Source: Bursaphelenchus xylophilus
Taxonomy: Eukaryota > Nematoda > Chromadorea > Rhabditida > Aphelenchoididae
NCBI GenBank assembly: GCA_904066235.2
Contig: CAJFCV020000006.1
Span: 3,162,001 to 3,226,000, forward strand
Length of the DNA stretch: 64,000 bases
Direction of reading: 5' to 3'
Both the position numbers and the translations under genes were made by a program. The notes under the pieces were generated by a model. The model made no database searches. It saw nothing but the letters and a program-made list of their open reading frames with translations, and was not told the origin of the DNA. Below, piece by piece: positions 9,708 to 20,185 of this stretch. Positions within the stretch are counted from its first letter, which is position 1. Each line of letters opens with the position of its first letter.

Positions 9708-12700
9708 TTATTTCTGTTTCACCGGCGCGAATCCCACTCTTTTCCCGGCGAAATCATGAATTTGGCAGTACTGCCGAATAAACGGATCCCCAAGAGTCCA
9801 GAATCCATTTCGGGAAGGTGAAAGCAGAAGCTGACACGTGGCTGGATGGCCAATATTCCTCAGCAGCTGTTTGGCCGGCACATGATACTCCTGCCCGCCC
9901 ATTGTGAAGTGCATTACGAAGTCGGAGTTGCAAGGCGCCGTAAAGGCCCGACCAAAGGGGCTAGCGCCGATTTCACTGATAATTCGTTTAAAGTCGGCTT
10001 CTGGAGCAACGATCGCCGAAGACCCGGTGTCAGTAATTGCATGGTATGGGGGTAATTTGGTTTTTCCGACTGAAAAATTAGAAATTTTTGATGACATGAA
10101 AGTTTTATGATCAGCACTTACATTGTCCATGGGGCAACAAGCTTCAAAAAATTTATAATTTTTTTAGCCTTGTTGTACCATGGATAATGTAAGTCGATTT
10201 TCCTATTTTTTGCGAAAACTTGCCAAAAGTGGCCAGATATAAATGTCGGTCAGGGTACTGGGTTGTTTTACCATGCAAATGTGGCAAATTTAACGTAATA
10301 GCAGTTTTAACGAGGGACCAAACGCCAGGACCTAGTACAATATAAAAAAACTCGCTCCCAGCTGGTTCAAAATTGATATTAGAACCAAGCTAACATCCTA
10401 CTTTACCTTTAGCTATAATTAAGTTTAAAAAGTTTCGGTCAAATCAATAAGAAATGAACATTAAGTTATCCATGGGGCAGCAATCTTCACAAAATTCTAA
10501 AATTTTATGGGAATTTAAAGTACGCACTTCTGGAAGCCTAGCAATACACTTGGCCACCTGCAAATTAATTCCCGTCGGGACCCAAAAAGGGATTTGAATT
10601 TGTTTGTGTACGGTAGAAAAAAAATATTTTTTTTTGCGGCGGCCGCCAAGGATTTTATTTGTTTGTTCATGGAATCAACGGTTTTGGAGCCTTGGCGTGG
10701 TTTTGAGTAAGTTTTATGTATAATAAATAAATCGCTTGTGGTTGGTGTATATTTTGCCGTATTTTAGTTTTTTTTTTCAATAAAAACTGATGTTTTAGGT
10801 CCGAATTTTAGCCAAGAAACGTGAGGACGAGGTCGTCTACGGGTTCACGTGCGTTGATGAGTACGATGTCCAGCAACGGAAGGAGTTCGATGTAAAATAA
10901 ATGCCGTTCGTCGCCCGAGGAAGTCTTGCACTCCATGAATTCGAATGGGAAAAGCAGAGTTTGCAGAAAAAGGTCAAGATTCATTGAGAGAATCATGAAG
11001 GATCAGACTTTTGTTGGCTCGTTTAACATGGGGTAGATACATGGGCTCCAAGAAGAGTTTGGAGATCAACCCTGAACACTGTATCATGAAGTAAGTTCAA
11101 TTTTTTTGACATTGATTACTCGGTTTTAGGGCTCTCTGCGAACGTGTCAGAAATGACAAGATCCCCTGCCATCTGGATGTCCATCTTCGAGACAGACTTC
11201 GTGTTCCTTCCTGGAAAGGCCCGCCTCTTACTCCAACAGAATCTGACGCATGATCAAGTGTGGTTTGGATCTTGATGAAACCCCGATGCCGTCACAGAGC
11301 CTACATCTGCCCCAGTGGAGACTTACTATGTAATTCGTTGAATAATAATAGCAAAAATAAAGATAAGCGGTTAATAAATTTATGTTATAAATATTGATTC
11401 TGAAAAGGTTGGAGGGAAGAAGGCTTCTTGCTAATCACAGATAATCGGGAGACAAAGAGACGAAGCTGCTGTAGTAGGCGTTGCGGTATTGGTTGACGTG
11501 AATGTCGTCCAAAACTGAAAATTCAAAGAAAATACATGGATAATATCGGAATTTTATCAACAAATGGTTCATCAGGCGAGATTTAAACTGACAGCAGGGA
11601 GTGTGAGAGAGCTTGTTCATGTTTTTTACAGCTTCTTTAGACGATAATACTAACAAATCATGGACAAGATCGCATTTTTCACGAGGAGAAAGAAAATCTG
11701 GCAAATTTTGAAAGAAATCACGAAAAAACAGCTAGTAAACTGCTTTCTCCAACCGTCCCTGAGCTCGCCGTCTAGAAACAAGGGAAAATAAACATAAAAT
11801 AACTTACCGAGATCAATCCATCGCGACATCAAACAACAAAATTTCCGGCTGCAGCCGCAAAAAAAAATATTTTTTCTACCGTACACAAACAAATTCAAAT
11901 CCCTTTTTGGGTCCCGACGGGAATTAATTTGCAGGTGGCCAAGTGTATTGCTAGGGTTCCAGAAGTGCGTACTTTAATTTTCGACATTTTTACACCGAAA
12001 AATCTCAGGATTTTCAGCAGCTCGCAAGCCAAAAATCAGCCAAATCTCTGACGAAAATGCCCTCTAAATTTATGCCAAGTGTCACCAAAAAATAATAGGC
12101 AGCTTTAGCAATTTTCTGATTACTTCTTTCACCCCAAAGATCCACTTACTTCTCGCTCCATCCAACTTGAATTTCCAATGAACTTCATTGGGGATAATAT
12201 CGACATATCCCTTGACATTGCAACAATGCTCTTTGTCATAGTCACCGAAGGTGATAACACCTCCATCCTCACAAATACCACCGCATTTCTTCAAGTAGAC
12301 CGTGAAGATTGGCTTGTCCATGAGGCCCTCTTTGACGGCCTCGTCGAAAATGTTGGTTCCCTTTTCGCCGGGGTCGGGGAAGGAGAGTCCGAGGATACCT
12401 TCGTCACCGAATGTCATCTGTTTTCCAGCGCCGAAAGTCACCTTGTTCTTGAATTTCAATTGTTTTCCGTCCTTGCCGCCGAACTGGAAACGGGATTTTT
12501 TGATTTTAAATTGGGTATTTTAGGGTGTAAAAAAATGAAAATGGTCATTAAGTTTTGACATTTTGACAAGTTTTTAGCAAGACTAAATGAAAAAATTTAA
12601 TTAATTTTTTTGAATATTCAAATTTTTTTATTGTTCAAATTTTCAGGTATAATTTAAAAATCTAATTTTCTGTGCTTTAGGAGGCAGTACATAATAGAAT

Positions 12701-13465
12701 TTAAAAATTTTCTAGGCAAAAAGCCTTTTTGATTTTCAAAAAAAATCAAATTTTTCCCAAAATCCCAAAAAACTCACCGCAAAAACATCCTTGTAATAGG
12801 TCCCAATAGCTGATCCTGTTCCATACCTGATTTCAAAAGGATATCCAGTGTTCTCCGCCGTGACTCCAGCAGTATACACATCGGTGTCCGGGCAATACAT
12901 TGCCAGCGGACCCGAGGATTTACAGCCCCTTTCCGGCACCCAAAAAATATCGGATCCAGTGTCGAAGACGACGTTGAACTCTTGTGGAGGGTCGCCAAGA
13001 GTCACGAGGCCCCGATAGTCCATGTCATCTAGGCTGTCGAGACGTTGGCCGTACACATCGTAAATTACACTGGACGTGTTTTCTGTAAGTGGAAAAATTA
13101 CGATTTTTACGGGTGAAATACGTTTTGGGGAAGGTCTCTATTATTTTTAGAAATGAAAGTAGGAAATGCTAAGCAGAAATTATGCCATGAAAAGAGTTGA
13201 TTTAGCAACTACTTTATGTATTACTGATTTTAGGCGATAATAGGATACTCGAGATGCTCTTCCGAATGGCATCGGCAGTTTTTTGATACCTCTTACCAAA
13301 CCGTAGATCCTGCAATTTTCCACGGGATAGGTACACCTTCTCAGCGAAGCGTAAAAAGAGCCCAACTATCGCAATTTCTCATCAAAAATCTTACTCAAAA
13401 CTCTCTGAACTTCGACCTTGAACGAAGCCGAATACACACCACACACCAAGAACAACAGACGCCAT
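9708..13465 (-). CDS. Pepsin-like (A1) aspartic protease, tandem unit beta
   Basis: Predicted secreted endopeptidase. Exons on the minus strand: signal exon 13465-13395 (signal peptide MASVVLGVWCVFGFVQG), first-domain exon 13082-12778 ([13 protein letters not shown] with the first catalytic Asp; flap IRYGTGSAIG), middle exon 12483-12150 (ILGLSFPDPG), last exon 10069-9708 (AITDTGSSAIVAP with the second catalytic Asp; LGDPFIRQYCQIHD; stop 9708-9710). All four are open and phases of the last three join cleanly (305, 334, 362 nt). Exon 1 does not join exon 2 in frame, so a short propeptide exon must lie in 13083-13394 and is unresolved. AATAAA follows the stop (complement of 9645-9650). Intron 3 is 2.08 kb because it hosts a TTAA-flanked element. 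Function is inferred from family motifs; the gene could be silent. Confidence 0.78.
10800..11335 (+). pseudogene. HSP90 C-terminal fragment captured in a transposon
   Basis: Translated pieces align in order with the end of cytosolic HSP90: DEVVYGFTCVDEYDVQQRKE (family EVIYMxxPIDEYCVQQLKE), ERIMKDQTFVGSFNMG (MERIMKAQALRDxSTMG), GSKKSLEINPEHCIMKALC (xxKKxxEINPxHxIxxxL), then MIKCGLDLDETP (RMIKLGLDIDE). An intron-like gap (donor at 11091, TTTTAG at 11130) interrupts the third piece, so the copy came from DNA, not from mRNA. Several frame changes and stops separate the pieces and the final MEEVD is absent. It lies inside the TTAA-flanked element and cannot make a chaperone. Confidence 0.82.
11430..11829 (-). 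pseudogene. Second captured gene-like fragment, unknown
   Basis: On the minus strand an ATG at 11829 opens MSRWIDL followed by a GTAAG donor, a TTTCTAG acceptor, GELRDGWRKQF, then a long ORF reading LPDFLSPREKCDLVHDLL and, after a TTTTCAG, VLDDIHVNQYRNAYYSSF and a stop. The exon-like layout suggests a captured host gene piece. I do not recognise the family. The frame changes between pieces, so it may already be broken. Confidence 0.45.
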
Positions 13466-13928
13466 CCAGTGGGCCGCGAAATCATTTTGGACGGGGGAAT
13501 GAGCTTGTTCCGAATCCAAAATCCCACTATTTATGTTCAAATTGACGTTCGAAGAGAACGACCCATTAAACCATGTTGCAACTGTTTAAACAGACGCTAA
13601 ATTTAACCCATGTCCCCAACAGCTACAAGTCAAACTGCACGTGTGCATTTGGAATACGTACGAGCGGCGGAAATGAGTCGGTTTTTGCCATATGAACAAA
13701 TGTTGCATACGTGGGTTGGATATCTGGGCTTGATTTAGATCACAACTTCTACGGAGGTCTGACATCAACAACTATAGAATGGGCGTCCCTGTTTGCTTTG
13801 CTAAAGCTGCGTAGGGTCTTGTGGGTCTAGTTTATTTGAACAATATTGTAAACAACATACAACGGATATGGTCCTTTCCAGTGTTCTTCGGGACCAATCG
13901 TTGTCCTCCTCGCTAGGCTCCTGTTTCG
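13466..13928. other. Protease-unit upstream region and spacer
   Basis: No further gene. Sequence upstream of the signal exon, including CCCATGTCCCCAACAGCTAC and the empty sites for the foldback (13687) element, is shared with 6785, 26890, 29620 (inverted) and 39360. It may contain the promoter, but no element can be named from the sequence. Confidence 0.6.
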
Positions 13929-14545
13929 CAGGCTTACACTTGCGGGCAACCACTTTGCGGGCAACCAGTTTGCGGGCAAATTTTTTGCGGGCAACTACTT
14001 TGCAGGCAAAATTTGGGGGTCACATTTGCGGGCAGCTGAAACATTTGCGGGCAACAGGAAAAAAGAATCACACATATTGCATTGGAACTTTTGGAACTGT
14101 TTCCCGCAAATGTCGGCTTACCGCAAGTATTGCCTGCCCGCAAATGTCGGAAAACTTCCAAAATATCGCCGTAATTTTTCCATCTCCACATTGTTATCCT
14201 CAAGTGCCGGTTGCCCGAAAATGTCGGCTGCCCGCAAAGTGGCTGCCCGCAAGTGTGCGCCCGCCATGTATGGAAATTATCCGGAATTTGCTTATACAAG
14301 TGGCTTGAATCCTTACAGTAAGGTTGACCAGGCATTTTTACCGTTTTTTGAAAACAAACTTCCACAAGTGGATTAATTCAATAGATTCGTGTATTTACCT
14401 GCACCGTGGAGATGTCAATGCAAAATTTTAATCATACTACGACGATTACTGTAGCAAAATTATAATCCTAATCAGCACACGTCGGCAGTCCGCAAAGTGG
14501 TTGCCCGTAAGTGTCGCGTGTTCTGCGACACTTGTGGGCAAGTAA
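13929..14545. repeat. TTGCGGGCA / TGCCCGCAA motif array 2
   Basis: Same design as the array at 8578-9245: direct TTGCGGGCA words first, then inverted TGCCCGCAA words, with GTTGCCCGTAAGTGTCGCG and CGACACTTGTGGGCAAG near the end. It has fewer direct copies, so motif number changed after the segmental duplication. Confidence 0.78.
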
Positions 14546-14565
14546 TTTGTGTGTAGCCGATATAT

Positions 14566-14718
14566 CGGTCTGTCGGGAAAATAACGGCGGATCGTCGCGC
14601 CTCGGAGTCGCTCATCATCTCTTTGCGACTGCAAGCCGCGACTTGGGATTTGGTGCGCGATAGCGGCGAGGCGAGACATTTTGCTGCGACGATCCGCCGT
14701 TATTTTTCCGACAGACTG
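14566..14718. mobile_element. Small MITE, CAGTCTGTCGGGAAAATAAC ends
   Basis: Inverted ends CGGTCTGTCGGGAAAATAAC and the complement ending ACAGACTG enclose about 150 bp with CGGCGGATCGTCGC next to the ends. Related copies are at 33795-33932 and 39941-40093. First member of a run of adjacent insertions. Confidence 0.82.
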
Positions 14719-14721
14719 ATA

Positions 14722-14956
14722 CTAGTCGCCGCAAAAAGTCTTTGGAATTTTCTGCGACTCTGCACTGTGCGCGAACCCGAAAACACATTTTGCACCGTGC
14801 ATCCGGCCCGAAAAGTGCTTTTGCACTGTGCAATTTTGTTGATTTTGCCTTATTGTCGCGCGCGATTCCCACTTTTCTCAGCGACAAATCGACATTTCGG
14901 AGTGCGACGGGATTTGGGGGCCGCGAAAAATTCCAAAGACTTTTTGCGCCGACTGA
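14722..14956. mobile_element. MITE with AGTCGCCGCAAAAAGTC ends
   Basis: Inverted ends AGTCGCCGCAAAAAGTCTTT and the matching GACTTTTTGCGCCGACT. The same ACTGATACTAGTCG string lies at both outer edges, so the exact ends and duplication are ambiguous. GCACCGTGCA / GCACTGTGCA palindromes occur inside. Confidence 0.65.
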
Positions 14957-14958
14957 TA

Positions 14959-15308
14959 CTAGTCGCGACATAAAGTCCTGACACATTTTGCACCGTGCGA
15001 AAGTTCGGGGTTTGGACGTCGCACCCCCAAATTCATTTTGCACTGTGCATTCTTCTTTCATTTCATCCGCACTGTGCATCTTTTCGCATTTGTCGCCGCG
15101 ATTTCCCCTTTTTGCACTAGCGACGTGCAAAACCCGAACTTTCGCACCGTGCATTCTTCATTCATTTCGCATTTGTCGCCGCGATTTCCCGTTTTTGCGC
15201 TAGCGACGTGCACTTTCGCGCGCGACAAACCCGAGTTTGGGGGCGCGACGTCCAAATCCCGAACTTTCGCACGGTGCAAAATGTGTCAGGACTTTATGGC
15301 GCGACTAG
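14959..15308. mobile_element. TA-target MITE, CTAGTCGCGACATAAAG family, long form
   Basis: 350-bp relative of the 173-bp elements, with the same ends (one G for T change near the right end) and TA on both sides (14957-14958, 15309-15310). The inside is itself palindromic, with GCGAAAGTTCGGG and GCACTGTGCA words repeated in both orientations. Confidence 0.82.
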
Positions 15309-15310
15309 TA

Positions 15311-15504
15311 CTAGTCCGTCCGGAAAGTCGCCGGACGGAAATCGGCGACATGCACTCTGCGAAATCGAAGGTTCACTTTGCACTGTGCAATTTTTGGCTT
15401 TTTGCACAGTGCAATAAGCTTTTTCGAGCTGTCGCTCGCACCCTGAGTTTTTTCGCACAGTGCATGTCGCCAATTTCCGTCCGGCGACTTTCCGGAAGGA
15501 CTAG
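15311..15504. mobile_element. TA-target MITE, CTAGTCCGTCCGGAAAGTC ends
   Basis: Inverted ends CTAGTCCGTCCGGAAAGTCG and complement, flanked by TA at 15309-15310 and 15505-15506. Inside are repeated CACAGTGCA / TGCACTGTGCA words. It differs in sequence from its neighbours but shares the terminal CTAGTC. Confidence 0.82.
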
Positions 15505-15512
15505 TATTAGTA

Positions 15513-15685
15513 CTAGTCGCGACATAAAGTCCTGACACATTTGCACTGTGCACTTTGTTTTTCTTTCGGACCCGTCGCGGCAATTCTCCGTTTTTGCACT
15601 AGCGACATGCACTTTCGCGCGAACTTGCCACTTTTCTCGCGCGACACCCGCGACAAAATGTGTCAGGACTTTATGTCGCGACTAG
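15513..15685. mobile_element. TA-target MITE, CTAGTCGCGACATAAAG ends, second 173-bp copy
   Basis: Near-identical to 9266-9438, same length, TA on both sides (15511-15512, 15686-15687). It occupies the same position in the duplicated spacer as the 9266 copy, so this insertion predates the duplication of these two units, while the four elements to its left are later or lost elsewhere. Confidence 0.88.
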
Positions 15686-15954
15686 TATGTCCCATAAGTC
15701 TTGTGTATTTCCGGGTCGTCGATTCCCGGCGGCGATGCGATTTCCAATGCGACAGAGTGCTCATCGTTTTTCCGACAGACTGATTTGCGATGTGTATAAA
15801 AATGTGTGTAAAAGTTCTAGATGGTAACATGAAGTTTTCACACAATTCCCAGTTCTTCGTCCAACAAAAAACAAGCATTTTGTCAATGACCTTTATTAGA
15901 TTTCCAATGCGACAATGCGACAAGACTAAATAATTTAGCAAAGGATTTCAATGG

Positions 15955-16317
15955 TTATTTCTGTTTCACCGGCGCGAATCCCACTCTTCTCCCGGCGAAA
16001 TCATGAATTTGACAATACTGCCGAATAAACGAATCCCCAAGAATCCAGTATCCAAGGTCGCCGTCTTCAATCAAAAGCTGACACATGTCTCCAAAGATAT
16101 AATTCATCAGCTGTTTGGCCGGCACATGATACTCCCGCCCGCCCATTGTGAAGTGCAATACGAAGTCGGAGTCGCAACGCACCAAAGCGGCCTGACCCAT
16201 TTGCTTAGCGCCGATTTGTGTGATAATTCGTTTATAGTCAGTCGGCTTCTGGAGCAATGATCGACGAAGTCCCAGTGTCAGTAATTGCATTGCCTGGGGT
16301 TAATTGGGTGTCTCTAA
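15955..16317 (-). pseudogene. Aspartic protease last exon only (unit gamma), frameshifted
   Basis: Minus-strand last exon with TPGNAITDTGTSSIIAPEAD (second catalytic DTG) and the conserved end YWILGDSFIRQYCQIHDFAG. A tandem AGTC duplication at 16236-16243 adds 4 nt just after the active site and shifts the frame. The 3' splice site is split by the hAT-like insertion whose duplicated target is 16312-16319. No middle, first-domain or signal exon of this unit remains upstream. Non-functional. Confidence 0.9.
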
Positions 16318-16319
16318 CT

Positions 16320-19082
16320 CAGACATGGCAAAAGGGGCCGGGCCCGGCCCTTTTCAAAATTTTCAAAGCCCGGCCCGGCCCGGCCCCGGGGCACCTTCGG
16401 CCCGGCCCGGCCCGGCCCTGAGGGGTCTTACGGCCCGGCCCGGCCCTCAAAGGTCTTAAGGCCCGGCCCGGCCCGGCCCTTTTTTTCATTACTCTAAATT
16501 TTGCATTTTAATTGCTATTTTGTTTGTTTTAAGATGTTACCACGAAGTTTTCGGTGTTTTACTTGATACAAACGGCCAGCGGTTTCGATATAGGACCAAT
16601 AATGATGAATAATTGGAGAATTTTTATCCAGATGTCATGGATAATATAATTTACCTTCTCAAATGCTATGCATTGGTTTTTCCTGGAGTCTGGCGATGGA
16701 TTTGACAATCAAATGGCCTGTCTGATGTTTTCAATTTACTTTCACGACCTTCTTACCTGTGATTCAATTTTCCATCTTCCAAAAAATCAAAAAATCATCA
16801 AAAATCTCAAAAACGTGTAGAAAACATGAATATTATTTTTAAATCATCAATCTTCTTGTGGTTCTTATATTCTTATTACATTTCCAACATGTCAAGACTT
16901 TTTACGCCGCTCAATTCGTCCTAGTTCGGACGAAATCATCATGGATAATATCGGGGAAAACTCAGAAAATCGTCCAAAAATCAATATCAAGCTTCAGAAA
17001 TAGTTCTAAGTTTCACATATTCTCATTCCCCAAGGACTGCTGGACATTTTCCACTAAAAATTAAAATTTTGATTTTTCTACAGTAATCCATCTACTACGG
17101 TAACTCATAGTATGATGGACGGAAAAATTTAAAAATTTGCACAGAGAATTTTCATGCCGTGAGTTATAATTTCGCCAAGTTTCATCCAAATCCATGGACC
17201 GCTACCAGAGTTATTGAAGATTATATTTTCCAAAAACTCCTTTTTTGAACCTTCAAAATCGGTTTTTCATCCTTATAGTAACTACTGGGCACATTTTGGA
17301 AACCATATCTCAGGCATAAGTTGACCGATTTTTGATTTTTAAAAAGTATTTGGACTAATTCGAGTACTGCGAGCCAAGTTATGACGTTAGTTTTTGCCCT
17401 AAGGGGTCAAATATGGCCAAAAACACAATGCCAAAATATTGCCAAAATGGCGGGAAACGGTGTTTTTGATCGAATTTGAGCGGATTTTTGTGTGTTATGG
17501 CTTTTGTATATACTCAAGATCTTATGCTTTAAATGTTGTATTTTTCATGGCAGGTTGAGGGTGTTTCATGCTGAAAGTTCTAATCTCAGATTTTTAAGCA
17601 GAAAGTGGAATATCTCACCACGTTGGAACGTTAAAAATAAAAAAATAACGCGAATGTGCTGCTCAGACACTTCTTCAACTATTTTAATCATGTAACCGCC
17701 AAGATCCGTTCAAAGAAAAACTTTCCCGCCATTTTGGCAATATTTTGGCATTGTGTTTTCGGCCATATTTGACCTCTTAGGGCAAAAACTAACGTCATAA
17801 CTTGGCTCGCAGTACTCGAATTAGTCCAAATACTTTTTAAAAATCAAAAATCGGTCAACTTATGCCTGAGATATGGTTTCCAAAATGTGCCCAGTAGTTA
17901 CTATAAGGATGAAAAACCGATTTTGAAGGTTCAAAAAAGGAGTTTTTGGAAAATATAATCTTCAATAACTCTGGTAGCGGTCCATGGATTTGGATGAAAC
18001 TTGGCGAAATTATAACTCACGGCATGAAAATTCTCTGTGCAAATTTTTAAAATTTTCCGTCCATCATACTATGAGTTACCGTAGTAGATGGATTACTGTA
18101 GAAAAATCAAAATTTTAATTTTTAGTGGAAAATGTCCAGCAGTCCTTGGGGAATGAGAATATGTGAAACTTAGAACTATTTCTGAAGCTTGATATTGATT
18201 TTTGGACGATTTTCTGAGTTTTCCCCGATATTATCCATGATGATTTCGTCCGAACTAGGACGAATTGAGCGGCGTAAAAAGTGTTGACATGTTGGAAATG
18301 TAATAAGAATATAAGAACCACAAGAAGATTGATGATTTAAAAATAATATTCATGTTTTCTACACGTTTTTGAGATTTTTGATGATTTTTTGATTTTTTGG
18401 AAGATGGAAAATTGAATCACAGGTAAGAAGGTCGTGAAAGTAAATTGAAAACATCAGACAGGCCATTTGATTGTCAAATCCATCGCCAGACTCCAGGAAA
18501 AACCAATGCATAGCATTTGAGAAGGTAAATTATATTATCCATGACATCTGGATAAAAATTCTCCAATTATTCATCATTATTGGTCATAAATTGAGCCGGT
18601 TGCCCATTTATAACAAAGAACATACCAATATCCTTATGAATATACAGGTTTAAGCCAATGGAAGGTCGGGGATTTGTAATGAAAAAATATTTTGGACAAA
18701 ATTAGTTGAAAAAGAGTGAAACACTGTTCAAATTTGACTAAAAGTTAACTTTTAAAAACTTTTTCGATGTATTTTGTCATTGCCAGTAAGGTTCTAAGTA
18801 GTAAATGAGGTTTTCCTGTCTTACAAACCGCTTTTACTTCCAAAAACAAAAAATTTTTTGCTCAAAACAGAATGCCAAAAAAAATTGGCACCCCAATTTT
18901 TCGTTTCAAGACAAAAATTAAAAAATTTTTTTTTGAAGGGGCCGGGCCCAAATTTTTTCAGGCCCCACGGCCCGGCCCGAAAAACCAACCCTAGGCCCCA
19001 CGGCCCGGCCCCCGGAACGTTGGGCCCGGCCCGGCCCTTTTCAAAATTTCCAAAGCCCGGCCCGGCCCCCCTGCCATGTCTG
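16320..19082. mobile_element. hAT-like element with GGCCCGG-rich ends and long palindrome
   Basis: The 11-bp inverted ends CAGACATGGCA are flanked by an 8-bp direct duplication CTCTAACT (16312-16319 and 19083-19090), the hAT signature. Both subterminal regions are dense in CCCGGCCCGG words. The interior is a palindrome with arms about 16594-17470 and 17716-18592 and a ~245-bp spacer, with only short ORFs. No transposase is visible, so it is non-autonomous. A partial, rearranged copy lies at 22558-25374. Confidence 0.88.
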
Positions 19083-19090
19083 CTCTAACT

Positions 19091-19645
19091 GAAGAATTTA
19101 AAATTTTTGATGACATAAATTTTGATGATTCGGATATTTTTCTGATTTTGTAGATATAAGAGACGAGATAAAAGTATTTGCTCAAAAAATTTGAAATTTT
19201 ACCGAATCCACTTTTTGTGAAAAAGAGAGTAAAAATCGAGAAATTTCATGGGTTTCAAAATTTCGATTTTTGGAGCAAATTCCGAGTTTACTTTTTTTCG
19301 CCTTTTTTGGAATAAACTCAGGGGCCTGTTTCACTAACATAAAAATAAATAAAAGAGAAGTAGGGGGGAGCGAGAGAGCATCGAAAACGCGTTTGCGAGC
19401 GAGAGAAACCGGACGAAAAGCAGAAGTAGCCTACTTCTCTTTCGGAGTGACTTTTTGCGTCCAAAACCGGGGTTGGCGGCAGAATTTTGGCCATAACTTT
19501 TTTCTCAATTGGTATAGGAACACCCTTCAAAAACCAAATAAAGCTGACGGTTGAGGCTGCAACATATCCAAATTTCATTGTTTTCTTTTCAAGAGTAGAT
19601 TAGTTATATAGCTTAAAGTACAGAGTACATTTACACTGAAGATAC
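19091..19645. other. Protease intron relic plus half of a GGGGCCTGTTTCAC element
   Basis: 19091-19300 is intron 3 sequence of unit gamma and contains the empty site (GTAGATATAAGAGAC near 19151) for the foldback inserted at 20652. CAG at 19309-19311 is followed by GGGCCTGTTTCAC and DNA resembling the left half of the element at 22746-24204; its right half is absent, so the rest of the protease unit was probably lost here. No gene. Confidence 0.55.
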
Positions 19646-20180
19646 GAAATGCGCCCGCCATGTATGGAAATTATCCGGAATTTGCCTATACAAGTGGCTT
19701 GAATCCTTACAACAAGGTTCACCAGGCCTTTTTACCGTTTTTTGGAAACAAACTTCCACAAGTGGATCAATTCAATAGATTCGTGTATTTACCTGCACCG
19801 TGGAGATGTCAATGCAAAATTTTAATCATACTACGACCATTACTGTAGCAAAATTATAATCCTAATCAGCACATGTCGTCAGTCCGCAAAGTGGTTGCCC
19901 GTAAGTGTCGCGTGTTCTGCGACACTTGTGGGCAAGTAATTTGTGTGTGCCGATATATTAGTATGTCCCATAAGTCTTGTGTATTTCCGGGTCGTCGATT
20001 CCCGGCGGCGATGCGATTTCCAATGCGACAGAGCGCTCATCGTTTTTCCGACAGACGGATTTGCGATGTGTATAAAAATTTGTGTAATAGTTCTATTAGT
20101 TGGCAACATGCAGTTTTCACACAATTCCCAGTTCTTCGTCCAACAAAAAACCAGCATTTTGTCAATGACCTTTATTAATT
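19646..20180. other. Protease-unit spacer, third copy, without MITEs
   Basis: Matches 8955-9260 plus 9441-9700 and 14260-14560 plus 15688-15945. It lacks the MITE insertions, and so supplies the empty site (near 19958-19970) for the TA elements. No gene. Confidence 0.75.
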
Positions 20181-20185
20181 AATGG

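Larger units (their letters stand above)
10519..11973. mobile_element. TTAA-flanked TIR element with captured gene pieces
   Basis: About 130-bp imperfect inverted ends begin AGTACGCACTTCTGGAA and include CCCGTCGGGACCCAAAAAGG and an A/T-rich stretch next to GCGGC. TTAA lies directly outside both ends (10515-10518 and 11974-11977), the piggyBac-type target, although the end sequence is not the usual CCY start. The 1455-bp element sits in intron 3 of the unit-beta protease. Its inside is host-like coding sequence instead of a transposase: an HSP90 fragment and a second spliced-looking fragment on the other strand. Confidence 0.78.

Noticed and set aside
14615..15612. Long overlapping ORFs (up to 179 codons) on both strands
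   Set aside because: They span several separate MITEs with different ends, so they are chance openings in GC-richer repeat DNA.
16858..18321. Mirror 68-codon ORFs (plus and minus) as a transposase
   Set aside because: They sit in palindrome arms and show no DDE/D or hAT motifs.
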